From the NCBI GenBank assembly GCA_014529385.2, contig CM043958.1:79729025-79789024 (forward strand): 60,000 nucleotides of DNA. The letters run 5' to 3'. This stretch comes from Adiantum capillus-veneris. Lineage: Eukaryota; Streptophyta; Polypodiopsida; Polypodiales; Pteridaceae. Shown piece by piece: positions 12,539 through 24,244 of the stretch; position 1 is the first letter of the stretch, and each line of letters opens with the position of its first letter. The position numbers and the translations under genes were made by a program. The notes below the pieces were generated by a model, which saw nothing but the letters and a program-made list of their open reading frames with translations, was not told the origin of the DNA and ran no database searches.

Positions 12539-12710
12539 TCTCTCTCTTTCTCACGCGCGCGCGCGCGCGCACACACACACACACACACACGCAGGTACTC
12601 CCTCTCTGTCCCACTCACTCGTCGCTCTCTCTTCTCTTCCTCTTTCTCTCTCTCTGCTCGTCGTTTTTGCAAGGACCCCGCATTTGGTCCCGAATCCCGG
12701 GCCACATCTG

Positions 12711-12750
<40 letters not shown>
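12237..12750 (-). promoter_or_regulatory. GA/CT-rich upstream region of the PADRE gene
   Basis: (GA)n on the plus strand at 12243-12261 becomes (CT)n in the probable 5' leader, 7 bp from the ATG. Further runs follow: (GA)n 12498-12536, (TC)n 12537-12548, alternating CG 12554-12570, (CA)n 12571-12590 and (GA)n 12715-12747. GAGA tracts near plant promoters are known targets of BBR/BPC proteins; a role here is inferred. The CG/CA stretch could adopt Z-DNA. No certain TATA box was picked. Confidence 0.4.
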
Positions 12751-14149
12751 CTGCTCATGCGCATACACCAACATAGAAAGAGAAAAAAAACGCCATATCA
12801 GGATTCAGGAGGTGTCGCTGAGGCCACGTGTTCGTTGAGGAAGCAAGGGCTGGGGCTGATGAGTTTGTCGTGCGCGACGTCAGGGTAAAGTGGAGGCCAT
12901 GGCGCCAGCACAATTGAAGCCTGAACTGCTTCTGGCGTCTTGTTTCGCCGTCCATAACCTCTTTTCCACTTGTACGCTGCAGCTCGCGTACACAAATGCC
13001 TCTATATCCTACCATAGACCAATAAAATACTAGAAAACTCTCGTCCTACGATTTCCACACATTTTGACGGCCGAATGGCCCATATCGACACATGCCCTAG
13101 AGATGCTCATCTCTTGCTATACAAGAGCAATGTCACATTGACCCTCGATCCGTTAGCAAACTCTATGTTTTGTCACACATAGAAGGATGGACATGAAGAT
13201 CGAACACTCAAATTGCTTGCCTCGTCACACCCAATCTGTTGCTTCATTTGTATGAGGGGTCACCCTTTGCCCATGCATGCTCTCCTTTTTCCTACATGTA
13301 TGATTGGAGCGCACACACTTGAACAAGTATTGACATGCGTGGCTCACCCAATGGATCAAGTGAGCAATATATCGCCACTCTTGGGAACATGGTCATTTTG
13401 TTCCACCTTGTTGTGCCCACTAGTAGATTCCACCTAGTTGGCCTCGCTTCACTAGCATTAACTCATGTTTAGTGGGCAAAATAAAGCAACTAAAGGGATC
13501 ATTGAGAATATTCCTTTAATCTCTACCAATTCGAGCCTAATCATCTTTTAATCAAGAGTGATTACGTTAATTACAATCAAAGAATTAAGCATAACTAAAA
13601 AATAATTGAGGATATAATTGGTATTGCTAGTAATAGACATAATTTAAAGAAAATAAACATGCTAGTAATAGATTAGTAAATATAAAGTTAGAATTGAATA
13701 GACATTGGTTCTTTACAAATGATGTAGCATCAAATTTAAGTACTTAATTGTCACACATACACTCAGGGATTTCATTCGCATCTTCACGTGAAGTGTGAAG
13801 TGATAATAACTCATGTTATTAACACCCCATGAGAGTGATAATAACATCAAATTCATATTGATTGGTTGGAACCGGAAGTACTTGAATGCACGTCTGACAA
13901 ATGTTGTAGCATGAGAGGGCTCAACGGGCTAGAAAGGGCCCCCAATGGGCTTGGCTATTCCCTCCAAAGAGACGCCACATTTGGAGGGGGCAATATAAAC
14001 AATGTTCAATCCTCCAAGTCCACCATTTTGGCACACTCCAGAGAGCTTTCACTAAGAACTCCTACTTGAGGTTTATGATTTAGGCTTTAGCTTTATCAAA
14101 TAACTTTCATTTTTTTTTCCAAAATACACAAATAGTTACCTCCCTTGGG
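12751..14149. other. no gene recognised
   Basis: Short open frames only, none resembling a known family. The part nearest 12750-13020 may belong to the PADRE promoter. Confidence 0.45.
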
Positions 14150-14625
14150 TGTCTATCTGCTTGGAAATAGCTTTAGGCACGGAGCATTCTCGTGGAGGGT
14201 TTAGGTGGTGCAAGTGCACGTGGATTACTTCTACTGCTGGAATGGAGCGCTCCTCATCACTACACCGGCGTACTTGTATTTTACGTTTAGTTACCTCTCG
14301 TGGACGTCTATCTTCTTGGAAACATGTTTGGGTAGGGAACATTCTCGTGGAGGATTTAGGTAGTGAAAATGCATGGGGATCATTTCTATTGTTGGAATGG
14401 AGCGCTCCTTACCACTACACTAACGTACTTGTATTTTACAACTAGCTAACTCATGTGGGTGTCTATCTTCCTGGAAACAAATTTGGGTAGGGAGCATTCT
14501 CGTGGATGCTTTAGGTGGTGCAAGTGCTTGGGGCTCATTTATATTTTTGGAATGGAGCGCTCCTCATCGCTACACCGGCATACTTCTATTTTATGATCAA
14601 CTTATACCTCCCCTAGGTGTCTATC
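14150..14625 (+). repeat. 155-bp tandem repeat array, cut by a retrotransposon
   Basis: Units start at GTCTATC, at 14151, 14306, 14461 and 14619, giving periods of 155, 155 and 158 bp. Each carries the landmarks GTCTATC, TGGAAACA, GGAGCATTCTCGTGGA, TGGAATGGAGCGCTCCT and a CACTACACCGG-like end. The GGAGCGCTCC landmark is itself palindromic. The fourth unit stops after about 7 bp, where the LTR begins. The rest of a unit is found beyond the other LTR at 28033-28155. Confidence 0.85.
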
Positions 14626-16164
14626 TGTAACGTTAAATGGTCTAGTAGCTTGTGTGTAGCGGAAAATAACATAGACATAGTGAGCATTTCATTATGAATA
14701 GATTCCTAATGAGCATAACAAGAGTGCTTGGTTGGAGAGAGCAACAAAAGCATAGCCCCTCTTTAGATAGGCATGAACAATACTTCAAAAAGAGAGAGAA
14801 ATTAAGCTATTGACATTTGACAACAAATGAGGACCGGATTTACATGGAGCCGGTCCCCCCTCCAAAAGCCTTTGTATTATAGGTTTCCCCCATCATGGGA
14901 GACATTTTACAATACAATATTTTGTGTTCCTTCAATAACTTGCTGGTGCAAGAAAGATGGAAGCTTCAAGCACCAAGCTTACACTTGAAAACACAACATC
15001 AATTCCCTCACGGTCTCAGACCCAAGACTGGTGAGAGCTAGCGGGGTATGAGAGTAGATCTAGAGGTAGAAGGAGTATTCTTACGAGAAAGAAGTATTTC
15101 TCCTCACATAATCACTCTTAATAGCTTAGCATAGCTTAGTAATTAGCATGGTAGAGGAGATGAGCATGCATTGAAGCTTGGCTCTTGGTTGGATTTGTAT
15201 CACCAAGCCAAGAGTTGTTGGTGTAGCCTCCCTTCTCAAAAGCTTGGAGAAGATGATGAGCTTTATGTTAAATCTTGGAGAAGGAGAGAGAGTTATTTGC
15301 TCCCCACATGAGTTGTGTGAGTGTATGTGTGAAAATGCCTATGGAAATTCAGCCCCCTCTCTCCTTGGTCGACCCCTCTTGCTATTTCCTCATGCTGGCA
15401 TCCCATTGGCCCCTGTAAAGCTTAGCCAATCATAAATTAGAAGCATAATTGCTAGTCTTGCGACATGTGTCTTCCTTTCCCTTTTTGTGAGAGCTTTAGG
15501 TATTTAAATAATTCAATTAAACTCTCATTGGACCTCTTAGTCTTCTGGCCAATAGGAATCATGCAAGCCAATGGGCTGTTGAATGCTCACTGGACCCCTT
15601 GGTAGACTGTCCAATAGTCTTCTAGAGAGCTTAATTTCTATTGGTTCTTTTATTAAGTGTTTTTAAATGAATTAAACTAAATTTACTCTAGCTTAATTCT
15701 CATTGGTCCACCTCTATGGCCATCCAATAGTATTTGAATGCATTTTGGGGGAAACTGGGCTAGGAATCTGACATGTGTCCACTATGCCCTTTGTGTAAAA
15801 GGAAGCCTTGAGTGTGTGTGTGTGTGTGTTCTCTCTCACCTCTTCTCTGTCTTCCCATACCTTTAGGGCTCACCCCCTTCCATCTAGGGATATGTAAAGA
15901 CTTTATGGTCTTCACAAAAGCATCCAATTCTGTTTAGATTGACCATTTGGACTTTACCTTTGAATTTTAAAACCTTAGCATTTTGGAAGTCTTAATGGGC
16001 TAAACCCTAAGGTCTTTGAAGCACCATTCCTGCACATAGTAGAGACGATAGATCCTAGTCATTAGTCCTTTTGCTAGCTGGTAGAGGATCCCTATTTTAC
16101 CCTACGACACTGTTCCAGAATGGATGACTAATCCATTTGGTGCTTGAGAGCCTAAGATGCCGCA
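14626..16164 (-). repeat. 3' LTR of the nested gypsy element
   Basis: Starts TGTAACGTTAAATGG and matches 26138-28032 nearly throughout, to the shared GAGCCTAAG at 16156; the last few bases are uncertain. It lacks the poly-C/(CT)n expansion and a segment of roughly 230 bp present in the other copy. It contains a short (GT)n run at about 15812-15828. Confidence 0.75.
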
Positions 16165-16356
16165 AGCATGTCTTCACATTAGTCTTATCAGTCTTCCATA
16201 GTAGAGTGACAAGCTCTATGTGGTGTTTGGGAGACGTTGTCTCCAAAAACTTGATCCAAAGCATGCATACATTTTAACATTTGTGCACAATAAAGAAAAA
16301 AAGAGAGTCTTATAAGACAAAAACTTTGTGAACCATTAAAACATTTTTTCATTTGG

Positions 16357-16647
16357 TTACTCTAGGGAAGCATTGACAAGGTTTAGGTTATCCTTTAATT
16401 GTATGCCTTGCAACCATCTAGCATCTTCAAAAGGATAGTTCTTAAACTTAATAAGATATCGTCGAATAAACTTACTGCCTCTCAAATGGCTTACATGAAA
16501 TATCGGATAAATACACGAGTGCGCAAAATTCATGAGGTTGTGAGCTAGATTCCTAAGTGATTGCAAGAGTGTCTTGAAAAGCTCATAGTTACTAAGGGAT
16601 AGAATAGGGAGTTTCCTCATGTCAGACTGTTGAACATTTTGGAACAC
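16357..16647 (-). pseudogene. Ty3/gypsy integrase C-terminus with chromodomain-like end
   Basis: In one frame the residues IYPIFHVSHLR are followed by RRYLIKFKNYPFEDARW. This matches the last part of gypsy pol (I-H-P-V-F-H-V-S-L-L-R, then the chromodomain core Y-L-V-K-W-K-G-Y-P-xx-x-A-T-W). Chromodomains direct integration to marked chromatin. Orientation and position, just inside the 3' LTR, fit the nested element. The upstream integrase core is absent or unrecognisable, so this is a fragment. A stop follows at 16357. Confidence 0.7.
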
Positions 16648-17999
16648 ACAGAACTACATGTTCACCCCTAATGAAGTTTACATGCCAACATGCTTTGTCA
16701 ACACACCTACTAAGTCCTTGACGTATGAAACTATTGAATCGGTATCCAATCCCACCACAATAGGTGTTCAAAATTGAAAACCTAAGCAAATCTAAAATAG
16801 GGAGAGAATCGCCCATTCAGAATGCTTTGTGGTATGCTCTTAGCAGATCCTTCAACATTAAAAAAATACTTGTAAGCTGCCCATCCAATGCGGGATGAAT
16901 AGCAATAGTAAGAGTGAGGTACTTGCCCCCAACCACTTACATACAGTCTTCCACGACTGACAATAAGTTGACTCAACCAGTGAGTATCCAGCTTTATACT
17001 CGATATGGAGTGGAGGCAACGAACTAGGTTGAAAGCGGGTTGGGGTGGAGTAATTAGCTCATAGAGTATAGACCATCCAACCACAGACACCCATCCTGAG
17101 CCGTTACCTTGTACGGTAGGGTGTAAACTCATAAATCTGCTTAAAAAAGTTGCACTTGAAGTGAAAAAAATTATAGAAACAAGAAAGTCCATGAATTGAC
17201 ATGCCACTCTGAACAAATTTGTGTTAAACACTAGGGCCCATAACACCTAGTGTGCATGCATTTAACACAAACAAATCCAAACCGCAATTCCATGACAAGA
17301 CTTTCCATGGCACGTACGTGAAAGCCTTGCAACGGAAGTTGAACCATAACAGAATGTGAAAGCTTAGTCACACCTAGGTACCAACCATGAGACATTCTCA
17401 TGAACATAGCATACTTGGCTATATGTAGAAACGACCCTCTGTTAAGGTGGTTTCATAACACTTGTAATCACAACAAGTCTATACGTAGTACCCTACAATT
17501 TTTGGCCACTGAAATTGTTCCTGATACGGTGTGCTCCAAATGGTCGAATAAACAGATGCGACCAACACGTAGGGACTTCATCGCGACACATCATTAGGAA
17601 TTAGGCGCTAGTGTCAATCCCAGAGACTCATATTCACCACATGTGCAATATGTCTCAAGTAAGGATGGTAGAGAAAGTGACATCCATCAAGCACAAATTG
17701 TACTTGTGTGTGGAGGTAACTAAGAACACTCCACGGCGTGAGAGGGACCCTCATTATCAGTGCTCCACATTGGCTAAACTGAACTCCTTGAGTTCCTAGA
17801 CCATGTTGTGTCCCATGTGACAACATGTGCCAAAGAGAACCGTACCATGTAGGTCTGTAATTGTTTCAACAAGATTCAAACCCATTATGGTATCTTGATG
17901 AAAAGGAAAGGGAGAAAATAACAATATTTTCTCAAAATGCTATGCTCGATCATGACCTTGTTGTTAGCAGCAAGCTAACTCAGATACCATTTTTCTCAT
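16648..17999. other. interior sequence of the nested element, unidentified
   Basis: A minus-strand open frame at 16782-17246 (154 codons) and a shorter one at 16622-16816 have no recognised motif. The rest is non-coding. CTCAGATACCA at about 17979 resembles a damaged minus-strand Met primer site. The stretch may be decayed pol or another insertion. Confidence 0.35.
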
Positions 18000-18855
18000 T
18001 GTAAAAACATTTATTATTTTGATGAATTGGGAATATTGTAACTCCTATTTTCCAGATAAATATTGTAATTGATGAGCCAGAGCTATAAGCTTCCGGATTG
18101 TATCAACCTGTCTTTAGTTAGAGCTCCCAGATTATTAGTTTTGACCACCAAAAACCTTGGCTAAGGTATAAAAGCCAATTTTTGTAAGTTATTATTAAGT
18201 TTTGGATAATAGAAACACAACATGAGCTAACGGTGCTCACTTCTCTCCTTCTAGCGCTTCCTAGTCCCTCCCCGGTTGTCACATTGTAGTCGTGTTTGTT
18301 GTGTTGCAGCCGCAGGTAAGAGCTCTACGCATTGACGTAAGCATTTCACGGTATTTCGTAGCTTTTGGCATTGCCAACCCACGGCCATCATAAGTAGAAA
18401 CTTACACTTTGAAATCAAAAATTAAGTATAGCGGGGTATTGGGGCATCATTGCTAAGCATTTAGATGCATTTAGGGTCGAAAGCTATTAGGTCAAAAATC
18501 CACTGCTGTTAATAATCACGATTTTTGCACTTGACCTAAAGTGAGATTTGAGACCATAAGCATGAGTGCTTAGGTCTATAAACATGTCCTAGAAATTTCA
18601 ATATGTTTGGATGTCGATTGATGCTGTAACGGATGTGATTTTCTTATCGATGAACGATTGGCTTTTGGTGATTTTAGTCATTTGAGTGTAGCTTGAGTTA
18701 GATGCGAGTTGTTTGTTGTTTTCCGAGAGATTGACAATATCTTGTAGCCTCTATGCACTAGCCGAGTCAGCTTCTTCCCATGGATTGACAATTATACTCG
18801 TGGTTCTCGCTATGTCTGCAATAAGATATGAGTGAGGTTAGACACCCGTCCCACA
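18000..18855 (+). repeat. 5' LTR of the gypsy element
   Basis: The right end (CCCACA) is fixed by the primer site beginning at 18856. The left end TGTAAAAACA at 18000 is chosen because TGT...ACA gives the usual inverted ends, so it is tentative. A TATA-like TATAAAAG lies at about 18168, where a retroelement promoter is expected. Confidence 0.6.
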
Positions 18856-18877
18856 TTTGGCGCCGTTGCTGGGGAAC
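18856..18877 (+). other. primer-binding site (TGGCGCC class)
   Basis: TTTGGCGCCGTTGCTGGGGA follows the LTR directly. TGGCGCCGTTGCCGGGGA-type sites prime minus-strand synthesis in many plant gypsy elements. Confidence 0.85.
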
Positions 18878-19559
18878 GAAGAGACCTAAACTAGGGAAAA
18901 ACACGAACGTTTTGTGTAGTTGTCCATTAACTTTCTCTAGAATCTCCTAGAGTAGAAACTTTCTTTTTAAAACCGCATAGCTGAAGATTGTCGTCTTTTG
19001 CTATGTAGAGCTAGCTTGAAAGTAATCGTACTTGCTGAGTACCTTTAGGATTGTAGGATTGTAGAATTAGATTAGTATTTTGAGAATGATTGATGGAAGA
19101 GACAAGTCTTAAGATCAACGCTCACAAAACCATAAAAAACAATAAACAAGTGTTTGTGGACACTTTCCACAACCCCATTGCAGTAGAATCTAGGAGTAGG
19201 GTAAGTAGAATCCGAGGTGGATTTCAGAACATTGCTCTCTCCAAAAGAATCAATTATGAATTGTTATGTGAAGTTGCAGAATTTCAGGTCTACAGTTTGA
19301 AATAACACCAAAAGACTGCCAAACACTCAATCCGATTGGAGAGTATGCTTTAAAAGTTGTATGAATCAGTGTGGGTAAGCTCAAGGACACATTGACATAA
19401 AAATTTCAAAAGTTTGCAAAAACTCAGATTATTTACTTTTTCTTGATATTTTAGGCCAAAATTAAGTTTTCACTTGACTCACAGGCTTAAAATAGCTCAT
19501 GAAAAGACTGTCCAGTGAAAAGTTCAAAAAAGTGTTCATTTTGGGCCTAAAGTAAATAA

Positions 19560-20620
19560 TCACGATTAATTACTTTCAGCTCAAAACTGACCAATGTTGA
19601 TACCACAGACTCTATGCATGTGTACAAACAACTTTTGTAAAGGCCCATTGAATTTGAATCACCAAACTGACCAAAAACTGGGTAAAAACTAAATTCTGTA
19701 CTAACTTTCGAGAACTTGAGTGTAAATTGGGAAAAATCTTGTTCAAACTCAATGAAACTTGATTCATAGGCTTACATTGATGTCATAAACATGTGTATAT
19801 GCTTAGTTGACAAAAAAGATGCAAAAATTACCAGAAGTAAATAATCTTGATAATTTATATATGTCCCATTTTTTAACTTTTTGAACCAAGTCAGCATACC
19901 ACTGGCTTTATATCATGTTATACTAAGCTCACAAACCAAATTTGATAAGATTTGGATCATTGGATTGAAAACTGTGACCAAATTTGCAAGGTCAGTCTGT
20001 AGATACAAAACTGATGACCATTTGAACAAAAATTGTCCAAACTTGATGAAACTTGGCGAGGGAGCTTAAGTTGAGCTGCTTAACAAATTTGTGTCAGGAT
20101 TGGACCAAAACTTGCAAAAAAATAGCTCGAGTATATAATCACGATATTTACATCTGCTACAAAAATTGATATTCTATATTCTTGCACATTTGAGTATACC
20201 ATAAGGTCAAGCATACCAAGTAGACAACACAAATCAATTTTGGTAAAATTTGGATCACATAAGTCAAACTTAAGCCAGATTCTTGAAAATCGAGTCTGCG
20301 AACATGAAACAGATGATAACTTGAACAAATTTTGTCCAAACTTAGTGAAACTTGTCCAGAGACCTTAACAAGTTGTATGCTTGGTAAATCAAGCCAAAAA
20401 TTATAAAAGATTGAGAAAAGGATAACTAATTGTGATTATTTACTACTGCTACAAAGAGACACCATTTTTGACTTTTGAACTTGTACAGTGTTAGGTCAAC
20501 ATAATACAAGGCCACCGAGCAATTTTGGGTTCAATCAGATCCAAATTGGTACATGTTTAATCAGTTTCCAGGTTGCAGATTAGTGCTTTGAATTTAGGCA
20601 AAAGTGGAATTTGAAAGTCT
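19560..20620 (+). repeat. diverged ~295-bp tandem repeats in the gypsy leader
   Basis: A motif like GTAAATAATCACGATT recurs at about 19550, 19843, 20128 and 20425 (last partly inverted), 285-297 bp apart. A second landmark, TTGTCCAAACTTGATGAAAC and variants, recurs at about 19738, 20035 and 20332 with the same spacing. Units are strongly diverged, so this is an old duplication or one under selection for the motif. Confidence 0.6.
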
Positions 20621-20855
20621 CAACTGCTCACTCACTTAGCTCAATTTGAAGAGATACACATAGACCAATCTCAATAGTTAGCAAGAATTATACAGTCTTT
20701 GTGAAAGAATAGCTAGCTTGATTAAAACTGATACAGGAATTAGGTTGCAGATAAGGAATTAAAAGCTGACAGAAATTGCAATCAAGTCAAGTGGAAGAAA
20801 TTGACAACAAGTCAATCCGACAGTAAGTACTCTATCCAAGGCTTCACAAGTCTAT

Positions 20856-22270
20856 ATGAACCTTAGATCTGGTCGTATACTAGCAAATCAAGGCATATTT
20901 GGAGAGACCGCTAGTAGAGTATCCACCGAAGAAAGTGTGAATCAAGGCAATCCCTTGCACACTATCCTTGAAGAAGTCTCAGACACTTTTTTAGATTCAA
21001 CATTTGAAATGTCTTCCTATTCGACTCATTCAAAAACTGGAATGACAGTGCGCTATAAGCACATACTCTCTTTTTATAAGACTAATCGCCTTGGAGCTTA
21101 GGTTTACCTAGATCCTAATGAAGAGTATGCTATTCGCATTGATGACCATGGTATTGAGTTTCAAGAGGAAATCATGACAAACAAACAAGGAAAAATGTAC
21201 ATGGATAGAAACCGAACTTAGTATTTACAGGTTGAAAACCCTGACGTGATAGACAAATGGGGGTTAGAAGTAAATACCATAATTCTAGATATGGCAGCAA
21301 AAGAAGGACCACCAACTTTAGAATTTGAGGGATACTATCAAGTTGACTTGAATCCTTTGAAACGGCTTATTGCGGATAATCCTAGTATCGGAGTCTATTG
21401 TTGGGAGGATAAAAACGTAAAAGATCTTCTATGGACTTCTCATGCCAAATCAGGACAGCTAACACCCATGAAGATCATTTATATCTACAAAATCAGGGAC
21501 AAGGGATCCGCAGATCTACCAACCTACCTACTTAGGGATTGCTATAACAATAACTTTGTTATGATGACTCCTGAGGAGGTGGAACAAACCAAATATCAAG
21601 GGTACTCCATAAGGGATTGGATATTGGGCCAAGGACCAGAAACCATTAATCCAAGAGATGAACACTGTGAGAGATCTTTTGAGAGTAATGTTAAGAAACC
21701 AGAAACCACCTCATCATGAAGAAAACCAAGTGACACTAAAGCCAGTCCAGGGCTACATGAGTCACTATTTCCAACAGACTGGTTTGAAGGACTTGGAATA
21801 GGACCAACTGCCAGGAGATCGGGAGTTGAACCAAATAGACGTGTTAGACCAGCCGATTTTCAAAAATGGATCAGAAAATACAGTGGATCTGGGGATCCAT
21901 ATGACCACTTAGCAAGCTTTAAGCAAGTGCTAAGAGTAGAATGTATATTTGATTTCCATACTCAATTTGAGGGGTTTTAAAGACCACCGATGGGTATGGA
22001 AAGACCTCAGCCAGTGTTGGGTCAACAACCTCCATATCCGGGACATAATGCAGTACCTGTAAAGTACATGCATTCAGAGGGAGTCAAAGATGAACAAGCA
22101 CTAGTGCTTGTTACACCCTATGCTGAGCCTAGTCCATCTACAATATTGATAGAAGGAGATTGGTATAATTCACATCCACCACCAATGGAAGAACCTATGA
22201 CTTATACTACACCAGAGCTTGCACCGATGTACTATGTTATGGAATTGATATTTTACTATTTTTGTAGCTG
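20856..22270 (+). pseudogene. Ty3/gypsy gag, interrupted
   Basis: Starts MNLRSGRIL, the usual opening of plant gypsy gag, 2 kb after the primer site. A long open part at 21246-21719 (157 codons) is not recognised by motif. After a frame change, the retrotransposon gag core is clear at about 21855-21980: KWIRKYSGSGDPYDHLASFK, then HTQFEGF and a stop. A proline-rich tail continues to 22271. At least three stops or frameshifts (21099, 21221, about 21717, 21979) make it non-functional. Gag would form the particle shell; the nucleocapsid part and pol are missing. Confidence 0.75.
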
Positions 22271-22310
22271 ACATGTGAAAAAGGTTGGACTGAGCTAGGC
22301 CTATGAAAAT

Positions 22311-22392
<82 letters not shown>

Positions 22393-22800
22393 TAGATTTT
22401 ATTATTCAAGTGCTCTTTTATGAGCTTTGGCCATTTATGACCAGCCGGCCAGTTTGTACTCAATTTGACCATTCAAGAAATCTATAAATGAAATACGTGC
22501 AAGAGGGAAATGGTCACTCTTTCACGGGGGGAGATTGCACTCAGTGTTCTTATCTTTATTCTCTTCTCTCCTCCCTTCTCTCTCGCCAAGCCGGTGTAGC
22601 ACTCCGCTCTAGGAGGTGCACCTACACGTGTTCTTTCGCTCTCTCTCGCTCTCTATTTCTTTTTTGGTATATATCGTCGATTATATGCTTGTGGATGTGT
22701 TAGGTATGCAGATCTATCGTTTTATTGTCTGTAGCATGTTATTTTACGTATTTTGCAGGGACGCTACGTCTTTCATTTGTAGCAGTGGTATTAGAGCACA
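22271..22800 (+). mobile_element. LTR with Met-type primer site, truncated element
   Basis: The sequence ends ...GTAGCA at 22784 and is followed by GTGGTATTAGAGCAC, one base from the TGGTATCAGAGC consensus complementary to initiator Met tRNA. A TATA-like CTATAAATG lies at about 22481. These mark the 3' part of an LTR plus primer site of a copia or chromovirus element in plus orientation. The left end is uncertain. No gag or pol follows that I can read. Confidence 0.6.
22313..22389. repeat. (TA)n microsatellite
   Basis: About 38 uninterrupted AT units inside the putative LTR. Confidence 0.95.
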
Positions 22801-23693
22801 AACCATCGCTCTTGGCAAGATACGGATCGTAGGAAGGGAGAACGTGACAAATTTGGAGCTAAGTTCTTTTTTTAATTACTTGTTTTTATTCATAACGATC
22901 TTCATGCATGTATTAAGTAACTATTGCAATATGTATTTTACCTTGAGTTGTTACATGTGTGTTGAAAAAGAGAGGTGTTTGAACAGTGGAAATCGGCAAG
23001 AGTTGTAATAGGTTTGTATATAATCACCAAGACATGGAATGTCAATAGAAGAAAGGGAAGCACAATATCATATTGTAGGTAAGTATTAGGTTAGATATCA
23101 GAAGTACATAGGAAATTTCAATGTTCTATGATATCATCAAACCAGCACACTCAGATTAGGAGCTTGATTAACATTAACAGCATGGGAACCATATACCAAA
23201 TACTTGTGGATAGTGCATTAAGATTTTCAAAAGGGTTTACTAGCTTGACCATAACTGGCTCACCGTTCACAGATGGGGTGGACGTCTGGTAATTAGAGAG
23301 AGGAAAAAGAAAACTGCTATGAGGCAAGGTGGCCCTGGGCTCCTCTGTGTGTGTCGGCATGTTGGTGCCCCCCTCCACCTCCACGAGCAAGGAGGCTCAC
23401 AAATGGGGAGGTCAGTGGAGGCATCCTCATGCAATGGAGGCAAGATAGGGTGGACCTCTAACCTCATCAAACAATTGAATCGGACGCTCTGTAGATGAAA
23501 TAAGCAGCTAGTCAACAATGTTGTGCAGTAGAATTAGGGATCCTGGTTTTGCAATGAACACAGTATAGGAGGTTCAAGGGAGAAAAATAGGGGAACGACG
23601 AGGTAACAGGTTTGGGAGAGGAGAGAGAAGGCATAGAGAGAGAGAGATTTTTGGCAGGAACAAATGAAAATGAGAGAGGGATGCAAGCCCCCT
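22801..23693. other. no gene recognised
   Basis: No open frame with family motifs and no element ends. Part may be the leader of the truncated element that begins at 22271. Confidence 0.4.
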
Positions 23694-23961
23694 GCCACCT
23701 CTGCTTCCCTCTACCTTCGCCTCACCTCCGCGCCAATATTGTCTTTGTCGGATGCACGTGCTGTAGCCAAATGCACGAGCATGTGATGGCATTAACTGGC
23801 GTCTAGCCTGCTGCGCGCATGAAAAGGGCCACCTCTGCCGCCCTCTACCCTCGCCTCACCTCCGTGCCAATATTGGCTTTGTCGGATGCACGTGCTGCAG
23901 CCGACGGATGCACTAGCATGGGACGGCATTAACTGGTGTCTGGCATGCTGTGCGCATGAAA
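23694..23961 (+). repeat. 134-bp tandem duplication
   Basis: Two adjacent copies, 23694-23827 and 23828-23961, start GCCACCTCTGC and share landmarks such as TTGTCGGATGCACGTGCTG and GGCATTAACTGG. Divergence is around 10 percent by eye. Confidence 0.85.
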
Positions 23962-24244
23962 ACTGGAGATGAACTCCCACCCATGCAACGCTTTGGCCCC
24001 AACTTTAGATCGCCAATCCTTAGACCCATCGCAGTCCTCTCTGCCAAACAATGGCGCACACCAATTTCACTTGGGATAGTTTCCTACGACGTTAAAATTA
24101 TCTTCTTAATCTTTGCATTCACACCCACGACCACCTATATCTTGAGTCCCCTTTTTACGTCGTGCACCCAACAACCACACACACACACACACACACAAAA
24201 TGTGTTATATTAATTGTATTCAAAAGGCCAAAACGACTATGAGA

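Larger units (their letters stand above)
18000..22270 (+). mobile_element. 5' part of a Ty3/gypsy (Tat/Athila-type) element
   Basis: A putative LTR (18000-18855) is followed by the primer site TTTGGCGCCGTTGCTGGGGA, then a 2-kb leader with repeats, then a gag starting MNLRSGR. The structure is cut off at about 22270, where another LTR begins, so no pol or 3' LTR is present. The primer-site class and long leader are typical of Tat/Athila-like plant elements. It lies inside the 14.6-28.0 kb element in opposite orientation, so it inserted later or was brought together by rearrangement. Confidence 0.7.

Noticed and set aside
11953-12888. Plus-strand ORF of 311 codons and related shadows over the PADRE gene
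   Set aside because: Antisense to a gene with clear family motifs, and otherwise built from microsatellites; high GC keeps several frames open.
12755-13015. Minus-strand ORF of 86 codons upstream of the PADRE gene
   Set aside because: No motif, overlaps another frame of equal length, and lies in the probable promoter.
16782-17246. Possible organellar DNA insert (residues such as SRIGWAAYKYF)
   Set aside because: I could not match it to any chloroplast or mitochondrial gene by motif; left as unidentified.
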